In this document: positions 1-8,393 of the stretch, in pieces
Layout: the number at the start of each line of letters is the position of its first letter
Numbering within the stretch: the stretch's first letter is position 1
DNA from: Paenarthrobacter nicotinovorans
Lineage (GTDB): Bacteria > Actinomycetota > Actinomycetes > Actinomycetales > Micrococcaceae
DNA: 64,000 bases
Assembly: GCF_007670255.1 (NCBI RefSeq)
Contig: NZ_SZVS01000014.1
Span: 62,001-126,000, forward strand
Direction of reading: 5' to 3'
Made by a program: the position numbers and the translations under genes
The notes under the pieces: generated by a model
Seen by the model: the letters and a program-made list of their open reading frames with translations, nothing else
Database searches by the model: none
Told to the model about the DNA's origin: nothing

Positions 1-2373
1 GGCTTCCTGATCATGACCCTGGCCGGTTCCGGACTGGCCCAGGTCATCGGCGGGCAACCCACCGTTGCCGACGGTTTTGACGGACTGCGCCGGGCGGGCG
101 GCATGCTGGGCTTCCTCGCAGCGGCCCCGCTTGCAGCCATCCATGTGGCTGTTCCTGTCATCATCTACAGCCTCCTGGCCTTTGTTTCCCTGCTGATTGT
201 CACTGCGACCCCGTTCGGCGCGATTCCGGCGCGGATCCGGGGCGCCTATGAACACCTCATGGGCGTCGATCTCATGGACGAGTTCGGCAAGGACGAGCAC
301 GACCGCAGTTATCTTTATGGCAACGACGCCTCAGCGCCCAAAAAGAAGAAGCGCATGCGCCTCTTCGGCAAGGACGAAGAACCCGACGCCGGTTTGGAAG
401 GTTACGTCGGTGACGAGGCGTTCGAGCACGCAATTGTCGACGACGACGAACCTCCGGCTGCGTCCGCGCCCCGCGTCCCGCCCGGCGTGCGACGCCCGAC
501 GCAGGCTGAAATCGCGGTGGAGAAGATCAAGGCCGCCCAAGGCCTCGCTGGAGCGAACCCCGGCATCGACAACCCCACCGAAGCCATCCCCGTCCTGACG
601 CCGGAAATGACCGCGCCCGTGGCGCCGCAGGTCCCGGCGCGCCCTGCGACCCCGCCGCCGCCCCCCACGCCGATTCCGCAGCGGACGGAGCAGTTGTCAC
701 TCGCCGGCGATGTCACGTACACGCTGCCGGCCTCGGACTACCTGACGCCGGGCTCTATTCCGAAGGAGCGCACGGAAGCCAATGACGCCGTCGTCGCCGC
801 CCTGACGGACACCCTCACGCAGTTCAACGTCGACGCGCAGGTGACCGGCTTCAGCCGTGGTCCCACGGTGACCCGTTACGAGATCGAGCTTTCGCCAGGC
901 ACCAAGGTCGAACGCGTCACGGCGTTGTCGAAGAACATTTCCTACGCCGTGGCGTCCAGCGATGTCCGCATCCTCAGTCCCATCCCGGGCAAGTCCGCCA
1001 TCGGTATCGAAATCCCCAACACCGACCGTGAGACCGTGTCCCTTGGCGATGTCCTCCGGAGCCAGAACGCGCGCCGCACGGACCACCCCATGGTCATGGG
1101 CGTGGGCAAGGACGTCGAGGGTGGCTACGTCGTGGCCAACCTTGCCAAGATGCCCCACCTCCTGGTTGCCGGTGCTACCGGTGCAGGTAAGTCGAGCTTT
1201 GTGAACTCGATGATCACCTCCATCCTCATGCGGGCCACCCCTGACGAAGTGCGCATGGTCATGGTGGACCCCAAACGTGTGGAACTGACGGCCTATGAGG
1301 GCGTTCCACACCTCATCACGCCCATCATCACCAACCCGAAGAAGGCCGCCGAGGCGCTGCAGTGGGTCGTCCGGGAGATGGACGCCCGCTACGACGACCT
1401 CGCCAACTACGGCTACAAACACATCGATGACTTCAACAAGGCCGTCCGGGCAGGGAAAGTAACGCCTCCGGTCGATTCGAAGCGCGTCATCAAGCCTTAC
1501 CCGTACCTGCTGGTGATCGTGGACGAACTTGCCGACCTCATGATGGTGGCACCGCGCGACGTCGAAGACTCGATTGTCCGCATCACCCAGTTGGCCCGTG
1601 CCGCTGGTATCCACCTGGTCCTGGCTACCCAGCGACCGTCCGTGGACGTCGTCACCGGCCTCATCAAGGCGAACGTGCCCTCCCGCATGGCTTTTGCCAC
1701 CTCGTCGGTTACGGACTCGCGGGTTGTGCTGGACCAGCCGGGCGCCGAGAAGCTCATCGGCCAGGGTGACGCATTGTTCCTGCCGATGGGTGCCTCCAAG
1801 GCCATGCGTGTCCAGGGCGCCTGGGTTTCGGAATCGGAAATCCACAAGGTCGTGGAGCACGTCAAGGGCCAGTTGCAGGCTGTGTACCGTGACGATGTCG
1901 CGGCCGAAGCGCCCAAGAAGCAGATTGACGACGACATTGGAGACGATCTCGAAGTCCTCCTGCAGGCCACCGAGCTCGTGGTCACCACGCAGTTCGGCTC
2001 GACCTCCATGCTGCAACGCAAGCTGCGCGTTGGCTTTGCCAAGGCTGGCCGCCTCATGGACCTGTTGGAATCCCGTGGTGTGGTGGGTCCGTCAGAGGGC
2101 TCCAAAGCACGTGACGTCCTGGTCAAGCCCGATGACCTTGCCGCCGTTCTCGCTGCGATGAAGGGCCAGGAGTCACCCGCTGCTCCTGACGCGCACACCG
2201 CGGCCTTGAGCGATAACGCGAACTCGAACATCGCCGTCGGCGGTTACGCAGAGGACCTGGTGCAGGCGGACCTGGACAACCGGACACAGGCCATTGACTA
2301 CTACGACGGCGCAGACACGTCGGACGATGATGACGAGGGCGGCGAGGACGCGTGGTCGCTCACCGGGCGGTAG
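1..2373 (+). CDS. ftsK: DNA translocase FtsK/SpoIIIE, 5' end outside window
   Basis: The reading frame is open from base 1, so the true start lies upstream. The visible part starts with hydrophobic segments (about residues 30-65 of the visible protein) that belong to the N-terminal membrane domain. An acidic and Pro-rich linker follows, then the RecA-like motor: Walker A GATGAGKS is encoded at 1171-1194 and a Walker B region (LLVIVDELADL) near 1507-1540. The C-terminal part (about 1960-2160) resembles the winged-helix gamma domain that reads KOPS-type sites. FtsK pumps DNA at the division septum and helps chromosome-dimer resolution. The frame ends with TAG at 2371. The family call is secure; only the N-terminus is missing. 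Confidence 0.95.
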   Translation, partial: GFLIMTLAGSGLAQVIGGQPTVADGFDGLRRAGGMLGFLAAAPLAAIHVAVPVIIYSLLAFVSLLIVTATPFGAIPARIRGAYEHLMGVDLMDEFGKDEHDRSYLYGNDASAPKKKKRMRLFGKDEEPDAGLEGYVGDEAFEHAIVDDDEPPAASAPRVPPGVRRPTQAEIAVEKIKAAQGLAGANPGIDNPTEAIPVLTPEMTAPVAPQVPARPATPPPPPTPIPQRTEQLSLAGDVTYTLPASDYLTPGSIPKERTEANDAVVAALTDTLTQFNVDAQVTGFSRGPTVTRYEIELSPGTKVERVTALSKNISYAVASSDVRILSPIPGKSAIGIEIPNTDRETVSLGDVLRSQNARRTDHPMVMGVGKDVEGGYVVANLAKMPHLLVAGATGAGKSSFVNSMITSILMRATPDEVRMVMVDPKRVELTAYEGVPHLITPIITNPKKAAEALQWVVREMDARYDDLANYGYKHIDDFNKAVRAGKVTPPVDSKRVIKPYPYLLVIVDELADLMMVAPRDVEDSIVRITQLARAAGIHLVLATQRPSVDVVTGLIKANVPSRMAFATSSVTDSRVVLDQPGAEKLIGQGDALFLPMGASKAMRVQGAWVSESEIHKVVEHVKGQLQAVYRDDVAAEAPKKQIDDDIGDDLEVLLQATELVVTTQFGSTSMLQRKLRVGFAKAGRLMDLLESRGVVGPSEGSKARDVLVKPDDLAAVLAAMKGQESPAAPDAHTAALSDNANSNIAVGGYAEDLVQADLDNRTQAIDYYDGADTSDDDDEGGEDAWSLTGR

Positions 2374-2400
2374 CCCCCCGGGAGCCTGACGCGGAGACGG

Positions 2401-2406
2401 TAGCCT
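2401..2406 (+). promoter_or_regulatory. candidate -10 box for leaderless pgsA
   Basis: TAGCCT ends 6 bases before the GTG start of pgsA and no Shine-Dalgarno is present, which suggests a leaderless transcript. This is inferred from spacing only. Confidence 0.45.
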
Positions 2407-2412
2407 AGAGGG

Positions 2413-3015
2413 GTGACTACAGCCGAGGGCGATAACGCTACTTCCAGCAGTTCCGATGTCTGGAACCTGCCCAACATCCTGACGATGCTGCGCATCGTCC
2501 TGGTGCCCTTCTTCGTCTGGTTCCTGGTGGCCGACAACGGCGGGTACGGGATCTGGCGCTGGGCCGCGGTGCTTGCTTTCGCGGTAGCAATCTACACGGA
2601 CAAGCTCGACGGCGACATCGCCCGGGCGCGCGGCCTCATCACGAACTTCGGCAAGATCGCCGATCCGATCGCGGACAAGCTGCTCATCGGTTCAGCCTTG
2701 GTGCTGCTGTCCATCCTGGGGGAGCTGCCATGGTGGGTCACCATCCTCATCCTGGTTCGCGAATGGGGCATTACGGCACTGCGCTTTGTGGTCATCCGTT
2801 ACGGCGTCATGCCCGCCTCCCGCGGCGGAAAACTCAAGACCGTCGTTCAAACCGTGGCGATCTTCCTTTATGTCCTCCCGCTGAAAGCCATCGCCCCGTG
2901 GCTGGGCGACGTTGCGTTCTGGGTGATGATGGTGGCCCTGGCCATCACGCTGTGGACCGGCGTCGAATACGTCATCCAAGCCATGCGGCTGCGTGCGGCG
3001 GGACGTCGCCGATGA
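2413..3015 (+). CDS. pgsA: CDP-diacylglycerol--glycerol-3-phosphate 3-phosphatidyltransferase
   Basis: This 200-residue integral membrane protein of the CDP-alcohol phosphatidyltransferase family makes phosphatidylglycerol-phosphate from CDP-diacylglycerol and glycerol-3-phosphate. The family signature is visible as DKLDGDIARARG...GKIADPIADK (residues about 58-87), the D(x)2DG(x)2AR(x)8G(x)3D(x)3D pattern. Several hydrophobic helices surround it. The GTG start at 2413 has a TANNNT box 6 bases upstream. Its stop overlaps the cinA start (ATGA), so the two are probably translationally coupled. Other CDP-alcohol transferases share the motif, but the neighbours and length favour PgsA. Confidence 0.9.
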   Translation: MTTAEGDNATSSSSDVWNLPNILTMLRIVLVPFFVWFLVADNGGYGIWRWAAVLAFAVAIYTDKLDGDIARARGLITNFGKIADPIADKLLIGSALVLLSILGELPWWVTILILVREWGITALRFVVIRYGVMPASRGGKLKTVVQTVAIFLYVLPLKAIAPWLGDVAFWVMMVALAITLWTGVEYVIQAMRLRAAGRRR

Positions 3016-3515
3016 AGTCCGGAGAGGCCGCAGCGGGCATTGCGACAACAGCCGTAGGGATCGCTGTCCGCAACCGTTTGACGGTTGCCACGGCAGAGTC
3101 ATTGACCGCCGGGCTTGTCGCGGCGACGCTCGCCAACACTCCGGGTGCGTCCGCCATGTTGCAGGGCGGCGTCGTCGCCTACCAGAACTCCGTCAAGGCC
3201 GCAGTTCTGGGGGTTCCGGAAGCTCTTCTCGCGGAGGTTGGTTCTGTTGACGGCGGCGTCGCCGAGGCGATGGCCGACGGCGCGCGCCGGGCTTGCGCTG
3301 CCGACATTGGAATATCGACCACTGGCGTTGCCGGCCCCGAGCCGCACGATGGCAAGGCCGTCGGCACTGTGTTCGTGGGCGTCGCCTCGTCACGGGGTGC
3401 GGCGTCCTTTGAGTACAGCTTTGCCGGCGACCGGCAGTCCATCCGCGAACAGGCCTGCGAGGCTGCCCTGGCGCGTCTGCTTGCCGCGCTGGATGACGTT
3501 GGTTACCGTTCGTAA
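3012..3515 (+). CDS. cinA: CinA C-terminal domain protein (nicotinamide-nucleotide amidase type)
   Basis: The protein is 167 residues, matching the stand-alone CinA C-terminal (PncC-type) domain that deamidates nicotinamide mononucleotide in NAD salvage in characterised homologues. Visible family features are TVATAESLTAGLVAATL near the N-terminus, GGVVAYQNSVKAAVLGV, and STTGVAGPEPHDGKAVGTVFVG. The start ATG overlaps the pgsA stop by four bases. The N-terminal MoCF-like domain of long CinA proteins is absent, as is common in actinobacteria. The pgsA-cinA-clgR order is usual in Micrococcaceae. The enzymatic role is inferred from the family. Confidence 0.88.
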   Translation: MKSGEAAAGIATTAVGIAVRNRLTVATAESLTAGLVAATLANTPGASAMLQGGVVAYQNSVKAAVLGVPEALLAEVGSVDGGVAEAMADGARRACAADIGISTTGVAGPEPHDGKAVGTVFVGVASSRGAASFEYSFAGDRQSIREQACEAALARLLAALDDVGYRS

Positions 3516-3584
3516 AGTAGTCGGGAACAAAAACTCATTGCCAATAGTTGTGTCATTGTGTCGCTTCGGAAGAGCCGAGGCGCC

Positions 3585-3590
3585 TAGGAT
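3585..3590 (+). promoter_or_regulatory. candidate -10 box upstream of the clgR-like gene
   Basis: TAGGAT lies in the 125-base gap after cinA, about 50 bases before the first ATG of the regulator. No clear -35 was recognised. Confidence 0.35.
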
Positions 3591-3640
3591 GTAAAAACAT
3601 ACCCGGTCCGCCACCTGGCGAACCGGACCAACGAGGGAGC

Positions 3641-4087
3641 ATGGCGATACAGATGGTAAAGCAGCCCGTATCCGTAAACGGCGTTGTCCGCTGGAAGGAT
3701 GTGGGCTTGGCTGATCAGACACAGAGCGAACAGAAGGAGCGCAAAATGGTTGTACTACGCCACGAGATCGGTGATGTACTGCGCGATGTCCGCCAGCGTC
3801 AGGGCCGTACCCTCCGCGAGGTTTCGCACAGCGCCCGCGTCTCACTTGGTTACTTGAGTGAAGTGGAACGTGGCCAGAAGGAGGCTTCTTCCGAGCTCCT
3901 GTCGTCAATCTGCACAGCCTTGGACGTTCCGTTGTCCCACATGCTTCGCGAAGTCAGCGACCGCGTAGCGGTCGCAGAAGGTGTTGCCGTTCCGGACACC
4001 GTCCCCCAGGAATTCTCGCAGCGCTACGGCCGCGATCTGGACCTCACGGACGACTTCCCCCAAGGAATGCTCTCCGGAGCCCGGTAG
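3641..4087 (+). CDS. clgR: ClgR-like helix-turn-helix transcriptional regulator
   Basis: The core (about residues 38-105) is an XRE/Cro-type HTH with IGDVLRDVRQRQGRTLREVS, then ARVSLGYLSEVERGQKEASS and a SICTALDVPLS segment. This pattern is typical of the actinobacterial ClgR regulators that control Clp protease and chaperone genes. Two starts are possible: ATG 3641 behind GAGGGAGC, giving 148 residues, or ATG 3746 behind AAGGAGC at good spacing, giving 113 residues that begin just before the HTH. The longer form is listed; the shorter one is at least as good by ribosome-binding site. A strong terminator follows. The position after cinA is the usual one for clgR. Confidence 0.8.
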   Translation: MAIQMVKQPVSVNGVVRWKDVGLADQTQSEQKERKMVVLRHEIGDVLRDVRQRQGRTLREVSHSARVSLGYLSEVERGQKEASSELLSSICTALDVPLSHMLREVSDRVAVAEGVAVPDTVPQEFSQRYGRDLDLTDDFPQGMLSGAR

Positions 4088-4102
4088 GCGGCGCTTACAA
4101 GC

Positions 4103-4145
4103 AATGAAGAAGGTCCCCAGCCTCAGGCTGGGGACCTTCTTCATT
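4103..4145. terminator. long perfect palindrome, bidirectional terminator
   Basis: Two 21-base arms (starting AATGAAGAAGGTCCCCAGCC) form a perfect inverted repeat around one central base, with A/T-rich ends on both sides. It lies between the convergent clgR-like and marR genes and could stop transcription from both. Confidence 0.85.
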
Positions 4146-4206
4146 GGCGCTGATTTAACTGGTGCTGATTTTCCGGGCGCTGGCCGCTTGGGCGGTTGAT
4201 CGCAGG

Positions 4207-4755
4207 TCAGTCGCCGGCTGAAGTATCGGCGGTGTCGATTCCAGGTTCCTTGGGGCCAAGGTCCTTCAGGGCGCCGTCTCCGTAGATGGCATTGAGGCGT
4301 CCCATGTAATCGGCCAAGGTCTGGACATCCTCCAGGGGCCATTCGCCGAGCCGCTCCCGAAACACCTGGCGGCGCGCATCCTGGACCAGGTGCATCTTTT
4401 CCTCGCCCTTCTCCGTCAGGCGGATGGACTGTGCCCGGCCATCCTGGGGATCGGCTTCCTTGTAAACCAAGCCGATGCTCTCCAGGAAGGCGATCTGGCG
4501 GCTCACGGAGGGCTTGCCCACGCCGATGCAGGTGGCCAGGTCCGTCAGCCGGATCGGGCCTTCCCTGCGGATGACGGTCAAGAGACCATAGGCGGCCGGT
4601 TCCATGTCCGGATGAACCTGACGGGACAACTGATGGGAGATCGAACGGGCGCGGCGCCAGAGCAGGCTCAGCTGGTGTTCGACCTGCTGGAGGGCGTCGT
4701 CGACGTCGTCGCCTGGCACGGCCGAACCCGGCGTGCTCTGGAGAGGATTGCTCAT
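4207..4755 (-). CDS. MarR-family transcriptional regulator
   Basis: The protein is about 182 residues with the MarR winged-helix fold: a helical N-terminus (QQVEHQLSLLWRRARSIS), a recognition region IRLTDLATCIGVGKPSVSRQ, the wing with DPQDGRAQSIRLTEKGEE, and a C-terminal dimer helix. MarR proteins are usually ligand-responsive repressors of efflux or stress genes. The start is chosen at the ATG giving MSNPLQ because TAGAAT ends exactly 7 bases upstream, as in other leaderless genes of this window; earlier in-frame ATGs exist at 4764 and 4782. The target is unknown. It is divergent from the DUF3046 gene. Confidence 0.85.
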   Translation of the reverse strand: MSNPLQSTPGSAVPGDDVDDALQQVEHQLSLLWRRARSISHQLSRQVHPDMEPAAYGLLTVIRREGPIRLTDLATCIGVGKPSVSRQIAFLESIGLVYKEADPQDGRAQSIRLTEKGEEKMHLVQDARRQVFRERLGEWPLEDVQTLADYMGRLNAIYGDGALKDLGPKEPGIDTADTSAGD

Positions 4756-4762
4756 GGCAACC

Positions 4763-4768
4763 ATTCTA
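4763..4768 (-). promoter_or_regulatory. candidate -10 box for leaderless marR gene
   Basis: On the minus strand TAGAAT stands 7 bases before the ATG at 4755, with no Shine-Dalgarno in between. Confidence 0.45.
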
Positions 4769-4796
4769 GAGTCCACTGCCATGAGAGACTCTATCC

Positions 4797-5021
4797 GTGA
4801 GGGCAAGTGACTTTTGGCGACTGATGGACGACGAGTTCGGGGCCGGCTACTCCCGTGTCCTGGCCAGTTCGTTGGTCCTGGCCGGCGTTGGAGGCCGCAC
4901 GGCTGTTGAGGCTTTGGCTGCCGGATACCATCCCCGCGAGGTATGGCTGGCCGTGTGCGAGGTACAGGACGTGCCTCCCGAACGCAGGCTGGGCAGGGAC
5001 ATCAAGCCCGCTTCGAACTGA
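4797..5021 (+). CDS. DUF3046 family protein
   Basis: This 74-residue protein starts with GTG. It shows the hallmark DUF3046 pattern FWRLMDDEFGAGYSRVLASS, then GGRTAVEALAAGYHPREVWLAVCE and VPPERRLG. The family is a small actinobacterial protein of unknown function found just upstream of recA, as here. No catalytic motif is visible. Confidence 0.88.
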   Translation: MRASDFWRLMDDEFGAGYSRVLASSLVLAGVGGRTAVEALAAGYHPREVWLAVCEVQDVPPERRLGRDIKPASN

Positions 5022-5073
5022 ACAGCTACTGGCGCTGCCGCTGCGGGGCGTGGGGACACGCCGCAGTGTTGTT

Positions 5074-5087
5074 CGAATATCTGTTCG
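5074..5087 (+). promoter_or_regulatory. LexA (SOS) box upstream of recA
   Basis: CGAATATCTGTTCG matches the actinobacterial LexA consensus CGAACnnnnGTTCG except for one core base (T for C). It lies 190 bases before the recA ATG, in the 255-base gap after DUF3046, which otherwise holds an A/T-rich stretch and no further gene. Confidence 0.75.
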
Positions 5088-5276
5088 GATAGGGATATGC
5101 TCCTTTGAGAGGAAAATTGATTCCGTAGGACGCATTCCCCAGCTTCCGGCAGCCAGGTTATCCACATAGCCGTAGTCGGCAACTAATAATGTCAGGCCGC
5201 CGTAATAGCGTCTGAGATGACAGGAAAGCGGCCTATCGGGCCACTCCACAGCGAGAAAGCATCAGAGGTGTGAACC

Positions 5277-6317
5277 ATGGCGGCAACCCCGGATCGTGAG
5301 AAGGCGCTCGAAGCAGCGCTTGCCCAGATTGACAAGCAGTTCGGCAAAGGCTCCATCATGCGCTTGGGTGACGATACCCGCGCGCCCATCGAAGTCATTC
5401 CCACCGGGTCCATTGCGCTGGACGTGGCCCTTGGCATTGGCGGCCTGCCCCGTGGCCGTGTCGTGGAAATCTACGGCCCGGAATCCTCGGGTAAGACCAC
5501 CGTTGCCCTGCACGCCGTGGCCAACGCGCAGCGCGCGGGCGGCATCGCTGCCTTCATTGACGCCGAACACGCGCTTGACCCGGATTATGCCGCCAAGCTG
5601 GGCGTAGACACCGATGCCCTCCTTGTCTCCCAGCCGGATACCGGTGAGCAGGCCTTGGAAATCATGGACATGCTGGTGGGTTCCGGTTCGCTGGACATCA
5701 TCGTCATCGACTCCGTGGCAGCCCTGGTTCCCCGCGCCGAAATCGAAGGCGAGATGGGCGACTCCCACGTTGGCCTTCAGGCCCGTCTCATGAGCCAGGC
5801 CCTGCGTAAGATCACGGGCCGCCTGAGCCAGACCAAGACCACCGCGATCTTCATCAACCAGCTGCGTGAGAAGATCGGCGTCTTCTTCGGATCGCCGGAA
5901 ACCACCACCGGTGGTAAGGCCCTGAAGTTCTACGCATCGGTCCGCATCGACGTCCGCCGCATCCAGACCCTCAAGGAGGGCGCGGATTCCGTCGGTAACC
6001 GCACCAAGGCCAAGATCGTCAAGAACAAGATGGCTCCGCCCTTCAAGATCGCTGAGTTCGACATCATCTACGGTCAGGGCATCTCCCGCGAGGGCGGCAT
6101 CATCGACATGGGCGTTGAGCACGGCATCATCAAGAAGTCGGGTTCATGGTTCACCTATGACGGCGATCAGCTTGGCCAAGGCATGGAAAACTCCCGGCGA
6201 TTCCTGCGGGACAACCCTGAGCTTGCCCAAGAGCTGGAGCGCCTGATCAAGGAGAAGCTCGGCGTCGGCGTCAAGCCGGAGGAAGACTCCCCGAAGCTGA
6301 AGGCCGTTGACGGCTAG
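5277..6317 (+). CDS. recA: RecA recombinase
   Basis: At 346 residues this is a full-length RecA. Walker A GPESSGKT lies near residue 67, followed by FIDAEHALDP and the Walker B region LDIIVIDSVAALVP. The L2-region segment TAIFINQLREKIGVFFGSPE is intact. No intein is present. RecA drives strand exchange and, as a filament, triggers LexA self-cleavage. A LexA box upstream supports SOS control. The start is ATG 5277, and the 3' end overlaps the recX start by 11 bases. Confidence 0.98.
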   Translation: MAATPDREKALEAALAQIDKQFGKGSIMRLGDDTRAPIEVIPTGSIALDVALGIGGLPRGRVVEIYGPESSGKTTVALHAVANAQRAGGIAAFIDAEHALDPDYAAKLGVDTDALLVSQPDTGEQALEIMDMLVGSGSLDIIVIDSVAALVPRAEIEGEMGDSHVGLQARLMSQALRKITGRLSQTKTTAIFINQLREKIGVFFGSPETTTGGKALKFYASVRIDVRRIQTLKEGADSVGNRTKAKIVKNKMAPPFKIAEFDIIYGQGISREGGIIDMGVEHGIIKKSGSWFTYDGDQLGQGMENSRRFLRDNPELAQELERLIKEKLGVGVKPEEDSPKLKAVDG

Positions 6318-6849
6318 AACCGGGCCGGACCCGGAATCTGCCATAGCTGCAGATTCCGAGCCCGACCCCGAATCCGTGGCGCGCGCCATCGTCCTTCGGC
6401 AGTTGACGATGGCGCCACGGAGCCGGCTGCAGTTGTCCCGCAAACTTGCTGAGCGCAACGTTCCCGAAGAAGTCGCAGAAGCGGTGCTGGACCGCTTTGA
6501 GGAAGTTCAGCTCATTGATGACGCTGAGTTTGCCCGGATGTGGGTTCGAAGCCGCTCGCAGAGCAAGAAGCTGGCCAAGAGTGCGCTTCGTCGCGAATTG
6601 GCGGACAAGGGAATCGACCTCGAGTCGGCAGAAGATGCGCTCTCGCAGCTCAGCGACCAAGACGAAGAGTCGGCTGCCCGCGATCTCGTGGAGCGCAAGC
6701 TTCGCCCGGGCATGAACCTTTCGGATCGTGCTGAGCGGGACAAGCACACGCGCAGGTTGGCTTCCATGTTGGCCCGCAAGGGCTACGCCCCCTCATTGGC
6801 GTTCAGAATCGTCGGTGAGGTGCTTGCAGAAGCCGGTACCCTTGAGTAG
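6307..6849 (+). CDS. recX: Regulatory protein RecX
   Basis: The protein is 180 residues and consists of the three-helix RecX repeats. The first contains RAIVLRQLTMAPRSRLQLSR and DRFEEVQLIDDAEFARMWV, then RSQSKKLAKSALRRELADKG; it ends with a repeat including LASMLARKGYAPSLAFRIV. RecX caps and inhibits RecA filaments. The TTG start at 6307 overlaps recA; a GTG at 6376 is a shorter alternative that starts at the first conserved helix. The stop overlaps the miaB start (TAGTG). Confidence 0.92.
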   Translation: MTARTGPDPESAIAADSEPDPESVARAIVLRQLTMAPRSRLQLSRKLAERNVPEEVAEAVLDRFEEVQLIDDAEFARMWVRSRSQSKKLAKSALRRELADKGIDLESAEDALSQLSDQDEESAARDLVERKLRPGMNLSDRAERDKHTRRLASMLARKGYAPSLAFRIVGEVLAEAGTLE

Positions 6850-8378
6850 TGAGTTTGACCATTCCTTCCCCAACAGCGCCCGCCAGTCCCTCTGCTGAGC
6901 CCAGGACCTACCAGGTCCGCACCTTCGGCTGCCAGATGAATGTCCATGATTCAGAGCGCATGGCGGGATTGCTGGAGGACGCCGGCTACGTGCCTGCCGA
7001 GGGCGATCTCGCCGACGTCGTGGTCTTCAATACCTGCGCCGTCCGCGAGAATGCGGACAACAAGCTCTACGGGAACCTTGGCCAACTGCGGCAGGTCAAA
7101 GAAGCCAACCCCGGAATGCAAATCGCTGTTGGGGGATGCCTGGCCCAGAAGGACCGCGAAACCATCGTCCGGAAGGCGCCATGGGTTGACGCTGTCTTTG
7201 GCACGCACAACGTTGGAGCGCTCCCGGCCCTCCTCAACCGCGCCCGTCACAACAATGAGGCCCAGCTCGAGATTTTGGAATCCCTGGACGTCTTCCCGTC
7301 CACGCTCCCGACCAAGCGCGAATCCGTGTATTCCGGGTGGGTTTCCATTTCGGTGGGATGCAACAACACCTGTACGTTCTGCATCGTGCCCTCCCTCCGC
7401 GGCAAGGAAAAGGACCGGCGTCCCGGCGAGATCCTCGCCGAGATCCAGGCCCTCGTTGACGACGGAGTAGTTGAAGTCACCCTTCTCGGTCAGAACGTCA
7501 ATTCCTACGGCGTTGAATTCGGCGACCGTCAGGCGTTCTCCAAACTGCTGCGGGCCTGTGGCGACATCGAAGGCCTCGAGCGGGTGCGTTTCACCAGCCC
7601 CCACCCGGCGGCGTTCACGGACGATGTCATTGATGCCATGGCTGAAACCCCCAACGTGATGCCCCAGCTCCATATGCCCCTGCAGTCGGGATCGGACAAG
7701 GTACTCAAGGACATGCGTCGTTCGTACCGTTCCAGCCGTTTCCTGGGCATCCTCGACAAAGTGCGGGAGCGGATTCCGCACGCCGCGATTACAACAGACA
7801 TCATTGTGGGCTTCCCAGGGGAGACCGAGGAAGACTTCCAGGCGACGTTGGATGTCGTCGGGAAGTCCAGGTTCTCCTCGGCCTTCACCTTCCAGTACTC
7901 CAAGCGTCCCGGAACACCGGCAGCTGAACTTCCGGACCAGCTGCCCAAAGCGGTGGTCCAAGACCGTTTCGAGCGGCTCACAGCTTTGCAGGACCGGATC
8001 GCTGCCGAAGAAAACGCAGCTCAGCTTGGACGCCAGGTCGAGGTGCTGGTGACGGCCCAGGCCGGCAGGAAAGCCGGGGAGACCCACCGTCTCTCCGGCC
8101 GGTCGAAAGACCAGAGGCTCGTCCACTTCTCCGTCCCGGAAGGGGCTGAAACTCCGCGTCCTGGTGACTTTGTCACCGTGACCATCACGGAGGCTGCTGC
8201 ATTCCACCTGGTAGCCGACCCCGCAAGCAGCACCGACTACGTCCTGCGGCGTTCCCGCGCCGGAGATGCCTGGGACCGGTCGCAGGCCGACTCCTGCGGT
8301 GTCCCCGCTCCTGGCACTTCCAACGGCAAGACGGGCGTGTCCTTGGGCATGCCCGCGCTGCCCGTCCGTCGCGCGTAA
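6849..8378 (+). CDS. miaB: tRNA-2-methylthio-N6-dimethylallyladenosine synthase MiaB
   Basis: The 509-residue radical SAM methylthiotransferase adds a methylthio group to i6A37 in tRNA. The N-terminal UPF0004 domain with cluster cysteines (FGCQMNVHDSERM, NTCAVRENADNK, GGCLAQKD) is followed by the radical SAM motif CNNTCTFC and LLGQNVNSYG, then a C-terminal TRAM domain. It starts at GTG 6849, overlapping the recX stop. It works just after MiaA, whose gene is next. Confidence 0.96.
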   Translation: MSLTIPSPTAPASPSAEPRTYQVRTFGCQMNVHDSERMAGLLEDAGYVPAEGDLADVVVFNTCAVRENADNKLYGNLGQLRQVKEANPGMQIAVGGCLAQKDRETIVRKAPWVDAVFGTHNVGALPALLNRARHNNEAQLEILESLDVFPSTLPTKRESVYSGWVSISVGCNNTCTFCIVPSLRGKEKDRRPGEILAEIQALVDDGVVEVTLLGQNVNSYGVEFGDRQAFSKLLRACGDIEGLERVRFTSPHPAAFTDDVIDAMAETPNVMPQLHMPLQSGSDKVLKDMRRSYRSSRFLGILDKVRERIPHAAITTDIIVGFPGETEEDFQATLDVVGKSRFSSAFTFQYSKRPGTPAAELPDQLPKAVVQDRFERLTALQDRIAAEENAAQLGRQVEVLVTAQAGRKAGETHRLSGRSKDQRLVHFSVPEGAETPRPGDFVTVTITEAAAFHLVADPASSTDYVLRRSRAGDAWDRSQADSCGVPAPGTSNGKTGVSLGMPALPVRRA

Positions 8379-8393
8379 CCGAGCCTGGAATCC

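Noticed and set aside
697..2016. 439-codon minus-strand frame opposite ftsK
   Set aside because: Shadow of the conserved FtsK motor; His/Asp/Gly-rich translation without a recognisable domain.
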